64,000 nucleotides of DNA from DASPLX01 sp035627375 (GTDB lineage: Bacteria; Pseudomonadota; Gammaproteobacteria; Burkholderiales; Burkholderiaceae_D), in the NCBI GenBank assembly GCA_035627375.1, contig DASPLX010000036.1, positions 124,001 to 188,000 of the forward strand, in the 5' to 3' direction. This document shows, one piece after another, positions 25,963 through 35,400 of the stretch. The notes under the pieces were generated by a model. That model was not told the DNA's origin, did no database searches, and was given only the letters and a program-made list of their open reading frames with translations. The position numbers and the translations under genes were made by a program. Position 1 is the stretch's first letter. Each line of letters begins with the position of its first letter.

Positions 25963-27234
25963 ATGAACATACTCGTATGCGGCGCCGCCGGATTCATCGG
26001 GCGCCATCTCTGCACGGCGTTGGAGGCGGCAGGGCACCGGGTGGTGCGCGGCGTGCGCATTCCGCGCGAACCGGCCGATATCGGCATCGATTACGAAGCC
26101 GACACCAGCCCGGAGCGCTGGCTGCCGCGCCTGGCGGGCATCGATGCCGTGATCAATGCGGTGGGCATCCTGGGCGAACACGGTAGCGCGAGCTTCGACG
26201 CGATCCATCGCGATTCGCCGTGCGCATTGTTCGACGCCTGCGAACGGGCGGGCGTGAAGCGCGTGCTCCAGGTTTCCGCGCTCGCCGGCGAAAGCGGTGC
26301 GGACGGCGCCGCGCCGACGCCCTACCTGCGCACCAAGCGGGAGGCGGATGCGCACTTGATGCGGTCCACGCTCGACTGGGTGATTTTCCGCCCGTCGCTG
26401 GTGGTCGGCCATGACGGCGACAGCAGCCGGCTGTTCCGCACGCTCGCCAGCCTGCCGGTCGTCGGCTTGCCCGGCCGCGGGGAGCAGAGGCTGCAGCCGG
26501 TCCATATCGACGATTTGTGCGAACTCGCGGTGCGCGCCCTGGCGCCCGGCGCGGCGGCGCGCTACGTGGTCGAAGTCGTCGGTCCGGCGCCGATGACGTA
26601 TCGGGACATGCTCGCCGCCTATCGCGAGGCGATGGCATTGCCGCCCGCCGTGTGGCTGCCGGTGCCGATGAGCTTGATGCGCGCCGGGGCGGAGCTGGCC
26701 GCCAGGCTGCCGCAACGGGTGTTCGCGCCGGACACCCTGCGCATGCTCGAGGCCGGCAACACCGGGGATGCGGCGGCCATGGCCGGCCTGCTAGGCCGCG
26801 CGCCAAAGGGAAGCGCCGCCTGGTTTGTCGGAATCGCTCCCGGCATGCTGCGCGCCGAAGCGGTTTCCGGCTGGACGCTGCCGCTGTTGCGCGCAACGCT
26901 GGCTGTCGTTTGGTTCGTCACCGGCTTGCTGTCTCTCGGCATTTACCCACGGGAAGCGAGCCTAGCCCTGCTCGCTCGCGTGGGATTGGACGGCTACGCG
27001 GCGACGATGGCGCTCCATGGCGCGGCCTTGCTGGACTGCACCCTCGGCATCGCCACGCTGGCCGCGCCCGGCCGGCTGCTGTGGCGCGCGCAGATGGCGC
27101 TCATCCTGGGTTATACGCTCATCATCTCTCTGTTCCTGCCGGAATACTGGCTGCATCCGTTCGGTCCGGTGTTGAAGAATCTTCCCATTCTTGCCGCGCT
27201 GCTGGCGCTCGATGCATCGGAAGCGCGTCGCTGA
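25963..27234 (+). CDS. SDR/NAD(P)-epimerase-like protein fused to a DoxX-like membrane domain
   Basis: A 423-aa fusion. Residues 1 to about 290 are an atypical short-chain dehydrogenase with Rossmann motif GAAGFIGRHL and a YLRTKREAD segment in place of the classical YxxxK. Residues about 300-420 contain four hydrophobic segments like those of DoxX-type proteins (LLRATLAVVWFVTGLLSLGIY through ILAALLALDA). This fusion is a recurrent architecture next to DUF2269 genes. ATG 25963 is preceded by AAGGA. The role is unknown; the DCC neighbour and the membrane domain hint at envelope redox or quinone-linked chemistry, which is inference. Confidence 0.85.
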   Translation: MNILVCGAAGFIGRHLCTALEAAGHRVVRGVRIPREPADIGIDYEADTSPERWLPRLAGIDAVINAVGILGEHGSASFDAIHRDSPCALFDACERAGVKRVLQVSALAGESGADGAAPTPYLRTKREADAHLMRSTLDWVIFRPSLVVGHDGDSSRLFRTLASLPVVGLPGRGEQRLQPVHIDDLCELAVRALAPGAAARYVVEVVGPAPMTYRDMLAAYREAMALPPAVWLPVPMSLMRAGAELAARLPQRVFAPDTLRMLEAGNTGDAAAMAGLLGRAPKGSAAWFVGIAPGMLRAEAVSGWTLPLLRATLAVVWFVTGLLSLGIYPREASLALLARVGLDGYAATMALHGAALLDCTLGIATLAAPGRLLWRAQMALILGYTLIISLFLPEYWLHPFGPVLKNLPILAALLALDASEARR

Positions 27235-27243
27235 AGGAATCCC

Positions 27244-27717
27244 ATGTCCCTCTATCTCTTGCTCAAAACGGTACATATCCTGTCCTCGGTGGCCTTGGTC
27301 GGCACCGGCTTCGGATCGGCGTTCTACCTGTTCTGCGCCAACCGCAGCAGGAATCTCGCCGCGCAGGCGGTCGTGGCGCGCTTCGTGGTGCTGGCCGACT
27401 GGATATTCACGACGCCGGCGGTCATCCTGCAGCCGGCGACCGGCCTGGCGCTGCTCTCCCTGGCCGGCTGGCCCCTGTCGACGCCTTGGGTGGCCTGGTC
27501 GATCGGGCTGTACCTGTTGGCCGGGGCCTGCTGGCTGCCGGTCGTATGGCTGCAAATCCGCATGAAACGCATGGCCGACGCGGCGCTGCGGTCCGGAGCG
27601 CCGCTGCCGGCCTTGTATTGGCGCTATGCCAGGATGTGGGAGTGGCTCGGTTATCCGGCGTTCGCGGCGATGCTGGTCGTCTACTTCCTGATGGTGAACA
27701 AGCCGGCGCTGGGATGA
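27244..27717 (+). CDS. DUF2269-family integral membrane protein
   Basis: A 157-aa protein with four predicted membrane helices (about residues 5-28, 48-70, 80-102 and 130-150). The N-terminus LLLKTVHILSSVALVGTGFGSAFY, including the conserved H, is typical of DUF2269. The family resembles small haem- or quinone-associated membrane proteins, but no function is established. It is the last gene of the regulator-linked operon, nine bases after the SDR-DoxX-like gene. No terminator is seen; a 14-bp tandem repeat follows at once. Confidence 0.85.
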   Translation: MSLYLLLKTVHILSSVALVGTGFGSAFYLFCANRSRNLAAQAVVARFVVLADWIFTTPAVILQPATGLALLSLAGWPLSTPWVAWSIGLYLLAGACWLPVVWLQIRMKRMADAALRSGAPLPALYWRYARMWEWLGYPAFAAMLVVYFLMVNKPALG

Positions 27718-27720
27718 GTT

Positions 27721-27762
27721 CGGCGTGGAACGTCCGGCGTGGAACGTCCGGCGTGGAACGCC
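27721..27762. repeat. 14-bp tandem repeat, three copies
   Basis: CGGCGTGGAACGTC at 27721-27734 and 27735-27748, with a third copy at 27749-27762 differing at one base. It lies between the convergent ends of the DUF2269 gene and rsgA, so it may vary in copy number without affecting a protein. Confidence 0.95.
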
Positions 27763-27766
27763 CGGT

Positions 27767-28657
27767 TCAATACAGTTTCTGCGACGACTCGTGCACCAGC
27801 TGCTGGTAGAGCGCATGGCGCAACGCCGCGATCTCGCCGCTCTCGACGGCCGCCAGGACCGCGCAGCCCGGTTCGGTCAGGTGATGGCAGTTGTAGAAGC
27901 GGCATTTGCCGAGGTGCGGCGCGAATTCGACGAAGGCGCGTTCCAGCATGCCCTCGGTCAGGTGATAGAGGCCGAATTCCTGGAAGCCCGGCGAATCGAT
28001 GATGCTGGTGGCGTCGTCGACGGCGTACATGCGGGTGAAGGTCGTCGTGTGCTTGCCGGTATCGAGCGCCGCCGAGATCTCGCGGGTGGCGATGTCGGCG
28101 TCGGGGACGAGCAGATTGATCAGCGACGACTTGCCCATGCCGGATTGGCCGATCAGGATCGATGAACCGTCTTGCAGCAGCGGCAGCAGCGCGGCCCGGG
28201 TCTGTTCGGGCTGGGCACGGGCCGATACCTCGTGCACCGGATAGCCGATGCGGCTATAGACGGCGACGCGTTCGCGCGCCTTTTCCAGCGATTCGGCGAC
28301 ATCGGTCTTGTTGAGAACGATGTGCGCCTCGATGCCGGCCGCCTCGGCGGCGACCAGCGCGCGCGACACGAGATCGTCGGAAAAGCTCGGTTCGGTGGCG
28401 ACGACGATGAAGATGTGGCTGACGTTGGCCGCCAGGAGCTTGGACTTGTACTGGTCGGAGCGATAGAGCAGGGTCTTGCGCTCGGCGATCGACTCGATCA
28501 CGCCCTGGTCGGGCGAGGTCTGCCGGATACTGACGATATCGCCGGTCGCCACGTCGCTCTTCTTGCCGCGCGTGACGCATTGCAAACGCGCGTCGCCGAC
28601 GCGGACCAGGTAATGGCGGCCGTGCGCCGCGATCACCGTGCCGAGCGCCTCGCTCAT
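27767..28657 (-). CDS. rsgA: Ribosome small subunit-dependent GTPase A
   Basis: A 296-aa circularly permuted GTPase that checks late 30S subunit maturation. The OB-fold N-terminus (about residues 5-70) is followed by the permuted G domain, with G4 NKTD (about 116-119), G1 GQSGMGKSS (about 167-175) and G3 DSPGFQEFG. A zinc-binding C-terminus reads CRFYNCHHLTEPGC. Length is normal for the family. Its ATG overlaps the phhB stop by four bases (ATGA), so the two are translationally coupled in the M48-phhB-rsgA operon. Confidence 0.95.
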   Translation of the reverse strand: MSEALGTVIAAHGRHYLVRVGDARLQCVTRGKKSDVATGDIVSIRQTSPDQGVIESIAERKTLLYRSDQYKSKLLAANVSHIFIVVATEPSFSDDLVSRALVAAEAAGIEAHIVLNKTDVAESLEKARERVAVYSRIGYPVHEVSARAQPEQTRAALLPLLQDGSSILIGQSGMGKSSLINLLVPDADIATREISAALDTGKHTTTFTRMYAVDDATSIIDSPGFQEFGLYHLTEGMLERAFVEFAPHLGKCRFYNCHHLTEPGCAVLAAVESGEIAALRHALYQQLVHESSQKLY

Positions 28658-29004
28658 GCGAACGACTGCTGGAAGATCGCGTCGATCTTGGCTGCGCAGA
28701 TGAAATCGTTTTCCGAAATGCCGCCACGGCCGCCGTTGACCGAATGCGTATCGAATTTCACTACGCAGCGGTTATAGGTGACCACGAGTTCCGGGTGATG
28801 ATCCTCGGCGTGGATCACGTAGGCGATCGCGTTCACGAAGGCCAGCGTTTCATAGTAATTGCGGAAATCGTAGGTCTTGACGATCTTGCCGCCTTCGAAT
28901 TTCCAGCCTTCGGCGGCGGCCAGATAGTCTTTGATTTCCGCGTCGCTCAATCCGGTTTCGAGATGGCGGCACTTCTTTTCCAGCAGGTCGGCAACATTGA
29001 TCAT
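28654..29004 (-). CDS. phhB: Pterin-4a-carbinolamine dehydratase
   Basis: A 116-aa enzyme that recycles the 4a-hydroxy-pterin cofactor released by aromatic amino acid hydroxylases. The family signature is clear: HAEDHHPELVVTYNRCVVKFDTHSVNG (positions about 28735-28815). The active-site histidines lie in EDHHPE and THSVNG. Start ATG 29004 overlaps the stop of the M48 protease gene (ATGA), and its own stop overlaps the rsgA start in the same way. No phenylalanine hydroxylase gene (phhA) is in the window, so either phhA is elsewhere or the protein serves another pterin-related role. Confidence 0.94.
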   Translation of the reverse strand: MINVADLLEKKCRHLETGLSDAEIKDYLAAAEGWKFEGGKIVKTYDFRNYYETLAFVNAIAYVIHAEDHHPELVVTYNRCVVKFDTHSVNGGRGGISENDFICAAKIDAIFQQSFA

Positions 29005-30263
29005 GATCGGCTCGCAAGCAGTTTGTTGATACGTATCGACGCCGGCGGGTGCGAATCGTAGAACGCCGAATACAGCGGGTCGGGCGTCAGCGTCGAGGCA
29101 TTGTCTTCGTACAATTTTACCAAGGCGGCGACGAGATCCCGCGCATTGGTGTGCCGGGCGGCAAAGGCATCGGCTTCGAACTCGTGCTTGCGCGACAGGA
29201 GCGAAGCGATCGGGGACAGCAGGAACGTGAACGGCGGCAAGGCAAGCACGAACAGGATCAGCGCCATCGCGTCGTTGCTGGCCATCAGCCTCGGATCGAC
29301 GCCAAGGCCGGCGTAGAACCATGTCTGGGTCTTCAAATAACCGAGCAGGGCGAGGAAGCCGAGCGACATCGCGAACATCATGACGATCCGCTTGACGATG
29401 TGCTTGAGCTTGAAGTGGCCGAGTTCGTGCGCGAGCACCGCTTCCACTTCGTGCGGCGCAAGCCGCGCCAGCAGGGTGTCGAAGAACACGATGCGCTTGG
29501 CGGCACCGAAGCCGGAGAAATAAGCATTTCCATGGGCGCTGCGCTTGGAGCCGTCCATCACGAACAGCCCGCTGGACTTGAAACCGACCCGCCGCATCAG
29601 GTTCTCGATGCGCTCGCGCAGGTTGTCGTCGGCCAGCGGCGTGAACTTGTTGAACAGCGGCGCGATCACGGTCGGATACAGCACCAGGATCAAGAGCTGG
29701 AATCCGCTCCATACCAGCCAGGCATAGAACCACCAGAGCGAGCCGGATTCCTCCATCAGCGTCAGGATGACCCAGACCAGCGGCAAGCCGATCGCCGCGC
29801 CGAGCAAACCGCCCTTCAGGAGGTCGGCGACGAACAGGCCGATCGTCATCTTGTTGAAGCCGAATTTCGCTTCCAGCACGAACTGTTTGTAGTATTCGAA
29901 CGGCAGATCGATGATGGCCGACACGACAGCGAATGCGACGATCAGGCCGATCTGGTAAGCCATGCCCTGGCCGGCGACGCCGGCGACAACCTGCGACAAT
30001 GCTTGCAAGCCGCCGAGCAACGTGAAACCGATCAGCACGGCGGTATTGACAAGCAGCATGAAAAGACCGAACTTGGTCTTGGCGATCGTGTAATCGGCGG
30101 CCTTCTGATGGGCGGCCAGCGGAATTTTCTCGGCGAACTGGGCCGGCACGGCATGGCGATGCGCCTGGATATGGCGGATATGGCGCGAACCGAGCCAGAA
30201 ACGGATTGCCAGCGCCAGGAGCACGAAGCCGGCGAACAACATTGAAAACGCGAAAGAAGACAT
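29001..30263 (-). CDS. M48-family membrane zinc metalloprotease (Ste24/CAAX prenyl protease 1-like)
   Basis: A 420-aa multi-spanning membrane protease. The zinc motif is HELGH at residues 279-283, with the third ligand in EFEAD (361-365). Hydrophobic segments lie at about 5-22, 66-90, 104-120, 150-175, 178-202, 290-312 and 330-352. The N-terminal layout and the long interval between TM regions match Ste24-type rather than HtpX-type M48 proteases (which are about 290 aa). Bacteria lack prenylated CAAX substrates, so the natural target is unknown; membrane protein quality control is the usual inference. It heads a three-gene operon and is divergent from orn with a 44-bp gap. Confidence 0.92.
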   Translation of the reverse strand: MSSFAFSMLFAGFVLLALAIRFWLGSRHIRHIQAHRHAVPAQFAEKIPLAAHQKAADYTIAKTKFGLFMLLVNTAVLIGFTLLGGLQALSQVVAGVAGQGMAYQIGLIVAFAVVSAIIDLPFEYYKQFVLEAKFGFNKMTIGLFVADLLKGGLLGAAIGLPLVWVILTLMEESGSLWWFYAWLVWSGFQLLILVLYPTVIAPLFNKFTPLADDNLRERIENLMRRVGFKSSGLFVMDGSKRSAHGNAYFSGFGAAKRIVFFDTLLARLAPHEVEAVLAHELGHFKLKHIVKRIVMMFAMSLGFLALLGYLKTQTWFYAGLGVDPRLMASNDAMALILFVLALPPFTFLLSPIASLLSRKHEFEADAFAARHTNARDLVAALVKLYEDNASTLTPDPLYSAFYDSHPPASIRINKLLASRS

Positions 30264-30307
30264 CGTATGTGAGAAAATGGCGGGCTATCTGGAGAGAAGA
30301 AGAGATT

Positions 30308-30913
30308 ATGTCACAAGCCACCGAACACAATGCAGCGCCGGCGGGTTCCGCCGCCTCGGCAACCCCGGCGCGTCCGAACGAATTCAACCTGATCTGGGTC
30401 GACATGGAAATGACCGGCCTCGATCCCGACAACGACCGCATCATCGAAGTCGCTGTCGTCGTCACTGATTCCGATCTGAATGTCCTGGCGGAAGGACCGG
30501 TGTTCGCGATCCATCAGTCCGACGACGTGCTCGACAAGATGGATGCCTGGAACAAGGGGACGCACGGCAAGTCGGGGTTGATCGACCGCGTGAAAGCCTC
30601 GACGGTCACCGAGGCCGATGCCGAAAAAGCTTTGATCGATTTCCTTAAGAACTTCGTGCCGGCCGGAAAATCGCCCATGTGCGGCAACTCGATCTGCCAG
30701 GACCGCCGCTTCATGGCGCGCGGCATGCCGAAACTGGAAGCCTTCTTCCATTACCGCAATCTCGACGTATCGACGCTGAAGGAATTATGCAAGCGCTGGA
30801 AGCCGGAAATTTCGACCGGCTTCAAGAAACATCAGAAACACACCGCGCTGGCCGATATCGTCGAATCGATCGAAGAATTGCGTTACTACCGCGAGCATTT
30901 CATCAAGGCATAA
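30308..30913 (+). CDS. orn: Oligoribonuclease
   Basis: A 201-aa DEDDh 3'-5' exoribonuclease that removes di- and short oligoribonucleotides, including pGpG from cyclic-di-GMP breakdown. Active-site residues D32 and E34 are in WVDMEMTGLDP, and the later conserved segments NSICQDRRFM and KHQKHTALADI are intact. The N-terminus has about 24 extra low-complexity, Ala-rich residues compared with E. coli Orn. ATG 30308 is preceded by GGAGAGAAGAAGAG. It is functionally linked to the EAL protein in this window, because pGpG is the product of EAL phosphodiesterases. Confidence 0.95.
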   Translation: MSQATEHNAAPAGSAASATPARPNEFNLIWVDMEMTGLDPDNDRIIEVAVVVTDSDLNVLAEGPVFAIHQSDDVLDKMDAWNKGTHGKSGLIDRVKASTVTEADAEKALIDFLKNFVPAGKSPMCGNSICQDRRFMARGMPKLEAFFHYRNLDVSTLKELCKRWKPEISTGFKKHQKHTALADIVESIEELRYYREHFIKA

Positions 30914-30939
30914 GCCTTTCCGCGCGCCGCGGAGCGGCG

Positions 30940-30955
30940 GCCTGTTTCGACAGGC
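30940..30955. other. UUCG-type tetraloop hairpin between convergent genes
   Basis: GCCTGT-TTCG-ACAGGC is a 6-bp stem with a TTCG loop on the plus strand, directly abutting the stop of the SEC-C protein gene and downstream of orn. It lacks a T run, so it is more likely an mRNA 3'-end structure than a full terminator. Confidence 0.45.
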
Positions 30956-31654
30956 TCACTCCGCGGCGGCATCCGCTCCGCAGCATTTCTTGTATTTCCT
31001 GCCGCTGCCGCATGGGCAGGCATCGTTGCGTCCGACTTTCGGCGCCTCGCGCTGGACCGTCGTCACGGCCGACTTGCGTTGCGGCAGCCAATATTTGTGG
31101 ATGTGCGGAATCGCCGCTTCGACTTCGAGCGCCAGCTTGTGCCGCTTGACCGGGTCGTCCACCAGCGCCATTTCGTTTTCCTCGATTTCTTCCGCGCCGA
31201 GAAGGTAGATCTTCTCGGCCAGCTCGGAAAGATTCGAATCCCAGATCGGTGCCCAAGCCTCGGCGCGCAGATTCATGCCTTCCCAGAATCCCCAGGCCCA
31301 GGCTTCGCCGTCGATCAGCATGCGGCCGTCGACTTCCTGTTCGCAGAACAGCGGTTCGTATTCCTTCGGCGCCACTTCGAAAGTGATCGCCACTTCGTTC
31401 ATGAAACGCGCGATCAGGTTGGTGATGCGCTGCGCCTCTTTTTCCGACTTGAACTTCGGCCCTTGCTCCGCGAAGCCGCCCCAGACGAGCGGCAGCCATT
31501 CGGCCATTGGCACGACTTCCGGCCCGATCGCGAGCGCGGTCAGGTAACCGTGCAGCGAATCCATCGTCATGCCGTCGTCGGCGCAGCGGTCGGAAAGCAG
31601 GAATTGGTCGAGTTCGTCGAAATCCTTGTCGGAAAGGAGCTGGTCGAGATGCAT
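30956..31654 (-). CDS. UPF0149 (YgfB/YecA)-family protein with SEC-C zinc motif
   Basis: A 232-aa protein. The YecA/UPF0149 domain covers residues about 10-185 (MTMDSLHGYLTALAIGPEVV, then MLIDGEAWAWGFWEGM). It ends in a SEC-C metal-binding motif, GRNDACPCGSGRKYKKCCG, at the extreme C-terminus, the same zinc module found at the SecA C-terminus. Family members such as E. coli YecA can bind ribosomes through this type of zinc domain; the role here is inferred only. It is convergent with orn, and the AAGGAG before its ATG supports the start. Confidence 0.9.
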   Translation of the reverse strand: MHLDQLLSDKDFDELDQFLLSDRCADDGMTMDSLHGYLTALAIGPEVVPMAEWLPLVWGGFAEQGPKFKSEKEAQRITNLIARFMNEVAITFEVAPKEYEPLFCEQEVDGRMLIDGEAWAWGFWEGMNLRAEAWAPIWDSNLSELAEKIYLLGAEEIEENEMALVDDPVKRHKLALEVEAAIPHIHKYWLPQRKSAVTTVQREAPKVGRNDACPCGSGRKYKKCCGADAAAE

Positions 31655-31765
31655 GGCGTTCGGAAGTAGGGAATGACAGGTGCGCTAGTGTAACGCCTTG
31701 CGCCGGCGCCGGATACCGGAACCGCGCATGCGGATCGCCGGACGGCCGGCGAAACCGCTCATGGC

Positions 31766-32401
31766 TTATCCGGCCGGCACGCCGAGCAACTGATGCTCCG
31801 GCCGCTTGCGCAGATCCTCGTAACCGATCACGACATCGACCCATGCCTTGACCGCGACGCCGCCGATCTTTGCCGGCGCGAACAGCATCCGGCGAAATCC
31901 GGCCACGACGATCTCGGCGAATTCCTCGCGCAAGGTATTGCTCACCACGGCGATGCGGTCGACGGCGCCCGCATCATTGAGCCAGAGGCGGAGGACCAGC
32001 TTGCTGCCGGCGTCGTCCGGCGAGTCGGGCAGTTCCGGTTCGAACGGTATCAGGGCGGCCGGCATCTCGTCGAGGGCGCTCGCGGGATGATAGTCCGGCG
32101 GCGCAGGAAACAGGCTGGCGTCGCGAGGCGCCGGCCGGGCGGGATTCCGCGTCGCGGCGCCGTTCGGCGTTTCGGAGGAGGCGGGCGGATGCACGGCCGG
32201 CCGCGCCAGGGAAGCGTCGGCCGCCAGGAGAGAGACTTGCAAGATGCGCGGCGCCCCCTGTTCCGGCGGCGCGGCGCCCGGGCCGCCGGGACGGGCGAAG
32301 GTCCACGCCAACAGCAGGGCGTGGAAGGCGAGGGAGAGGGCGAGCGCGAAAACGTTGGCGAGGTTCAAGGTCGCGAAAGGAATGTCCTGCCGCCGCGGCA
32401 T
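31766..32401 (-). CDS. TonB-like C-terminal-domain protein
   Basis: A 211-aa protein with one N-terminal membrane anchor (about residues 14-34: NVFALALSLAFHALLLAWTF), a Pro/Ala-rich linker (about 38-130) and a C-terminal domain (about 135-200). The C-terminal pattern LRLWLNDAGAVDRIAVVSNT...EEFAEIVVAGFRRMLFAPAKIGGVAVKAWVDV resembles TonB/TolA-type C-terminal folds. The usual TonB linker repeats (EPKP/KPKP) are absent, and no exbB/exbD lies nearby. It is 45 bp downstream of pilY1 on the same strand, so it may share that transcript. Energy transduction to an outer-membrane receptor is possible but not shown. Confidence 0.7.
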   Translation of the reverse strand: MPRRQDIPFATLNLANVFALALSLAFHALLLAWTFARPGGPGAAPPEQGAPRILQVSLLAADASLARPAVHPPASSETPNGAATRNPARPAPRDASLFPAPPDYHPASALDEMPAALIPFEPELPDSPDDAGSKLVLRLWLNDAGAVDRIAVVSNTLREEFAEIVVAGFRRMLFAPAKIGGVAVKAWVDVVIGYEDLRKRPEHQLLGVPAG

Positions 32402-32446
32402 GATGCCGGTTCATGGCGAACCGGCATCATGGTCGGCTGGCGCGGA

Positions 32447-35400
32447 TCACTGGTCCTTCTTGAAGTACCAATAGACGCGGTTGCGATTGCTGCTCGGATT
32501 GGCCTCCACTTCACAGCCTTCGATCGCCGATCCGGTCGATCCGCAACCGCCGCCGATGATGAAACGCTTGATCGATCCGTCATCGAGCTTCACCGCGCCG
32601 GACACCGGCGACGGCGGCAGGCCGCCGCCGACGAAGTTGGTATACAAGTCCGAGACGGTATAGCTGCCGTCCGCATTGCGGTCGCCGTAGGCGGACGTGC
32701 CGCTCAGCAGGTTGACCGCGTAGCCGCGCGCCGTTCCGAGGTTCGGCGTGCACTGGTTGGAAGCTTCCTTCGGCAGGTTGGTGCCGAAGTAGACCACGCC
32801 GGCGACGATCAGCGGCGCATTGACCGATTTCTCCCCGCTTTCGTATTCGAGGCGCCAACCCTTGAAGTCGGAACCGGCGATGACCGAGGCCGTGATGTCG
32901 GTCGTGTTCGGATTGAAATCGGTGACCTTGGTCAGATCGCTTTCCACCAGGGCGGTCACGCTGCTCGGCGTGGTGTCGGTCGCCACGGTGTCCTTGACGA
33001 CATAGAACCGGTTGGCCACGGCCGTCGAGCGCGGATCTTCGCGGTCGCCGGAACCGACCGCCACGAAGGCCGTCTGCTGGCCGGCGATATAGCTCAGCGC
33101 CACGTCCGGTGCGTACAGGAACTTGCGGTCGTCGCTGCCGCCGTTGTCGCCCACGTCGCCCAGGCGGGCCAGCTTGTAGACCTTCCAGTTGTCCGAGTCG
33201 ACGTCGCCGATATCCATGCGGAACAGGTTGGCGCCGGTATCCACGGCATACAGGCGATCGATGCAGCCGTCGTTGTCGGTGTCGAGCATGGTGACGTCCG
33301 CCGGGAAGCTGTATTTCTTGGTGTCGGACGGCTGCAACAGCTTGATCACGCTGCCGTCGCTGGCATTCACCACGAACACGCCGCGGCCCATGGTGGGGCT
33401 TCTGACCACGCCGGAGGTGCCTTGATTGTCCTTGTCTTCCTCGGTGGCGTCATAACCGGCGCCGAAGATCAGGGCGCGGGTATAGCTCGCGGCATTGGTC
33501 GCCGAGCAGGCGGTTCCGGCCGTTTTCTTCAGGATCGCGACCTTCGGCTCGGACCAGGTCTGGCCGAGTTCGGAATAGCCGGTGTCGGTGTCGCCCTTCT
33601 TCCACAGGAATTTCGGCGCATCCGGATTGCTGACGTCGAAGGCATAGAGGAAGCGGCCGCCGCGCCGCATCGCCACGTAGAGATGCGTCGTGGCGAGATC
33701 GGCGGTCTGGAAGACGCCGATATTGCCGTCGAAGAAGTAGTTCCGCTTGGTCGGCGTCGGCGAGATGGACATCGACGTGTTCGGGAACTTGATGACCGGG
33801 CTGTTGGTGTACAGGCGGCTCAGCGTCGAGTAGTGCTCGGGCGCGACGAACGCCCATTTCTCGGTGCCGTCGCTGCTGGCCTGGCCGGCCTTGACCGCCC
33901 GCAGCGTGCCGTCGTTGGAGCCGTAGAAGGCCACCACGCCATAGCTGCTGTCGCCGTAGTTGATCACGACCGGGCGCGAATGCAGCACGTCGCCGTGGAT
34001 CGAGGCGCGCACATCGGTGAGCGAACCGTTGACGTTTTCGTCTTCCTTGTTGTCGACGCCGCGCACCCAGTTGATCAGCGCGTTGGGTTCGACGGTCGAT
34101 CCCTTGGCTGCCGTGCCGGTGGCCGACGCCGTCGGTCCGGTGGTCAGCGTATAGGTGATCGTATTGGTGGTCGGGAAGGCCAGGCTGTTGGAGCTGGTGG
34201 TCTTGGTGCCGTTGTACTCGGTCTGCGTCGCGCCGGCGATCGTCACGCTGCTCTGGCTGCCGAAATTGTGATCGCCGTCGGTGGTGACCGTGACGGTAGC
34301 GATGTTGGAGGCGTTGCCGTCGGTGCGCGTGATCGAGGTGACGGTGCGCGTCGGGATGCCGGTGGCGGTGATGGTGCCGGTGGCGGGCGAGGCCGGGACG
34401 ATGGTCGTGGTGCTGCTCGGCGTCGAGGTCGAGGTGACGGTGACGTTGAAGCAGACGGCGCGCGCCTGGCCGCTGGCGCACGTGGTGCCGGCCGAGATCG
34501 GGGTATGCGTGCCGTTGATGCCGTTCTCGGCGGCGCTGCTGCTGATCGAGAACGACTGGACGTCGCCGCTGCCGTTGCCGACCGTCAGCGTGCTGTCGCA
34601 ATCGGACATGGAAGCGCCGCTGTCCAGGATCGCCGTGACGGTCTTGGTCCCGGTGCCCGTCACGCGCGTCATGCTGGTGATGTTCACGTTGTAGGTCGTC
34701 GCGCCGCTGCCCTTCTTGCAGCTGATGGTCGCGGTGCCGAGCGGAGTCGTGAAGGTCTCGGGCGGCGTGACCGTCGTCGTGTAGGTGATGTTCTTGCCGA
34801 AGTTGGTGCTGGGAGGCGAGTACGTGAAGTTGTTCGCGTCCAGCTTGGTGATGGTGAAGGTGCCGTTGTATTCGCAAGTGGCGGTCGAGGTCCAGCCGGT
34901 GCATTTCTCGGTGGCGCTGGACATGGCCGCCGACACGTCGGCGCCGGCGATCGTGACGCTCTGGTTGTTGGCGAAGCCGTGCGCCGGCAGGTGCACCGTC
35001 ACCACGCCGTTGCTATAGGTCATGTTGCCGGCGGATACCGTCTGGCTGACGCTGCTGCCCGACGACACGGTCATGGCGCTGCTGGTGGTTGCCGGCGTGT
35101 CCGGCGTTTCCACGATCGTGAACGTGAAGGTATTGCCGGTGCCTTTGGTGACCGTCCAGGTGCCGTTGTATTCGGCGACATTGGCGCCGCTGATGGTGAC
35201 GGTGTCGGTCGGCGAATTGAGGACCAGGTCGGTCGCGGTGGTGCCGGTGACGGTCGGGCCGGCGCGCGTCAGGGTGACGCTGGAACTGGTGCCGGTCAAC
35301 GCCGATACCAGCGACGCATTGGTCGTGGCGAAGGCCGACGGGGTCGAATTGGCGGTGCAGGCCGGCGTACACGTGTACACGGTCCGGTCGGTCGGTCCGA

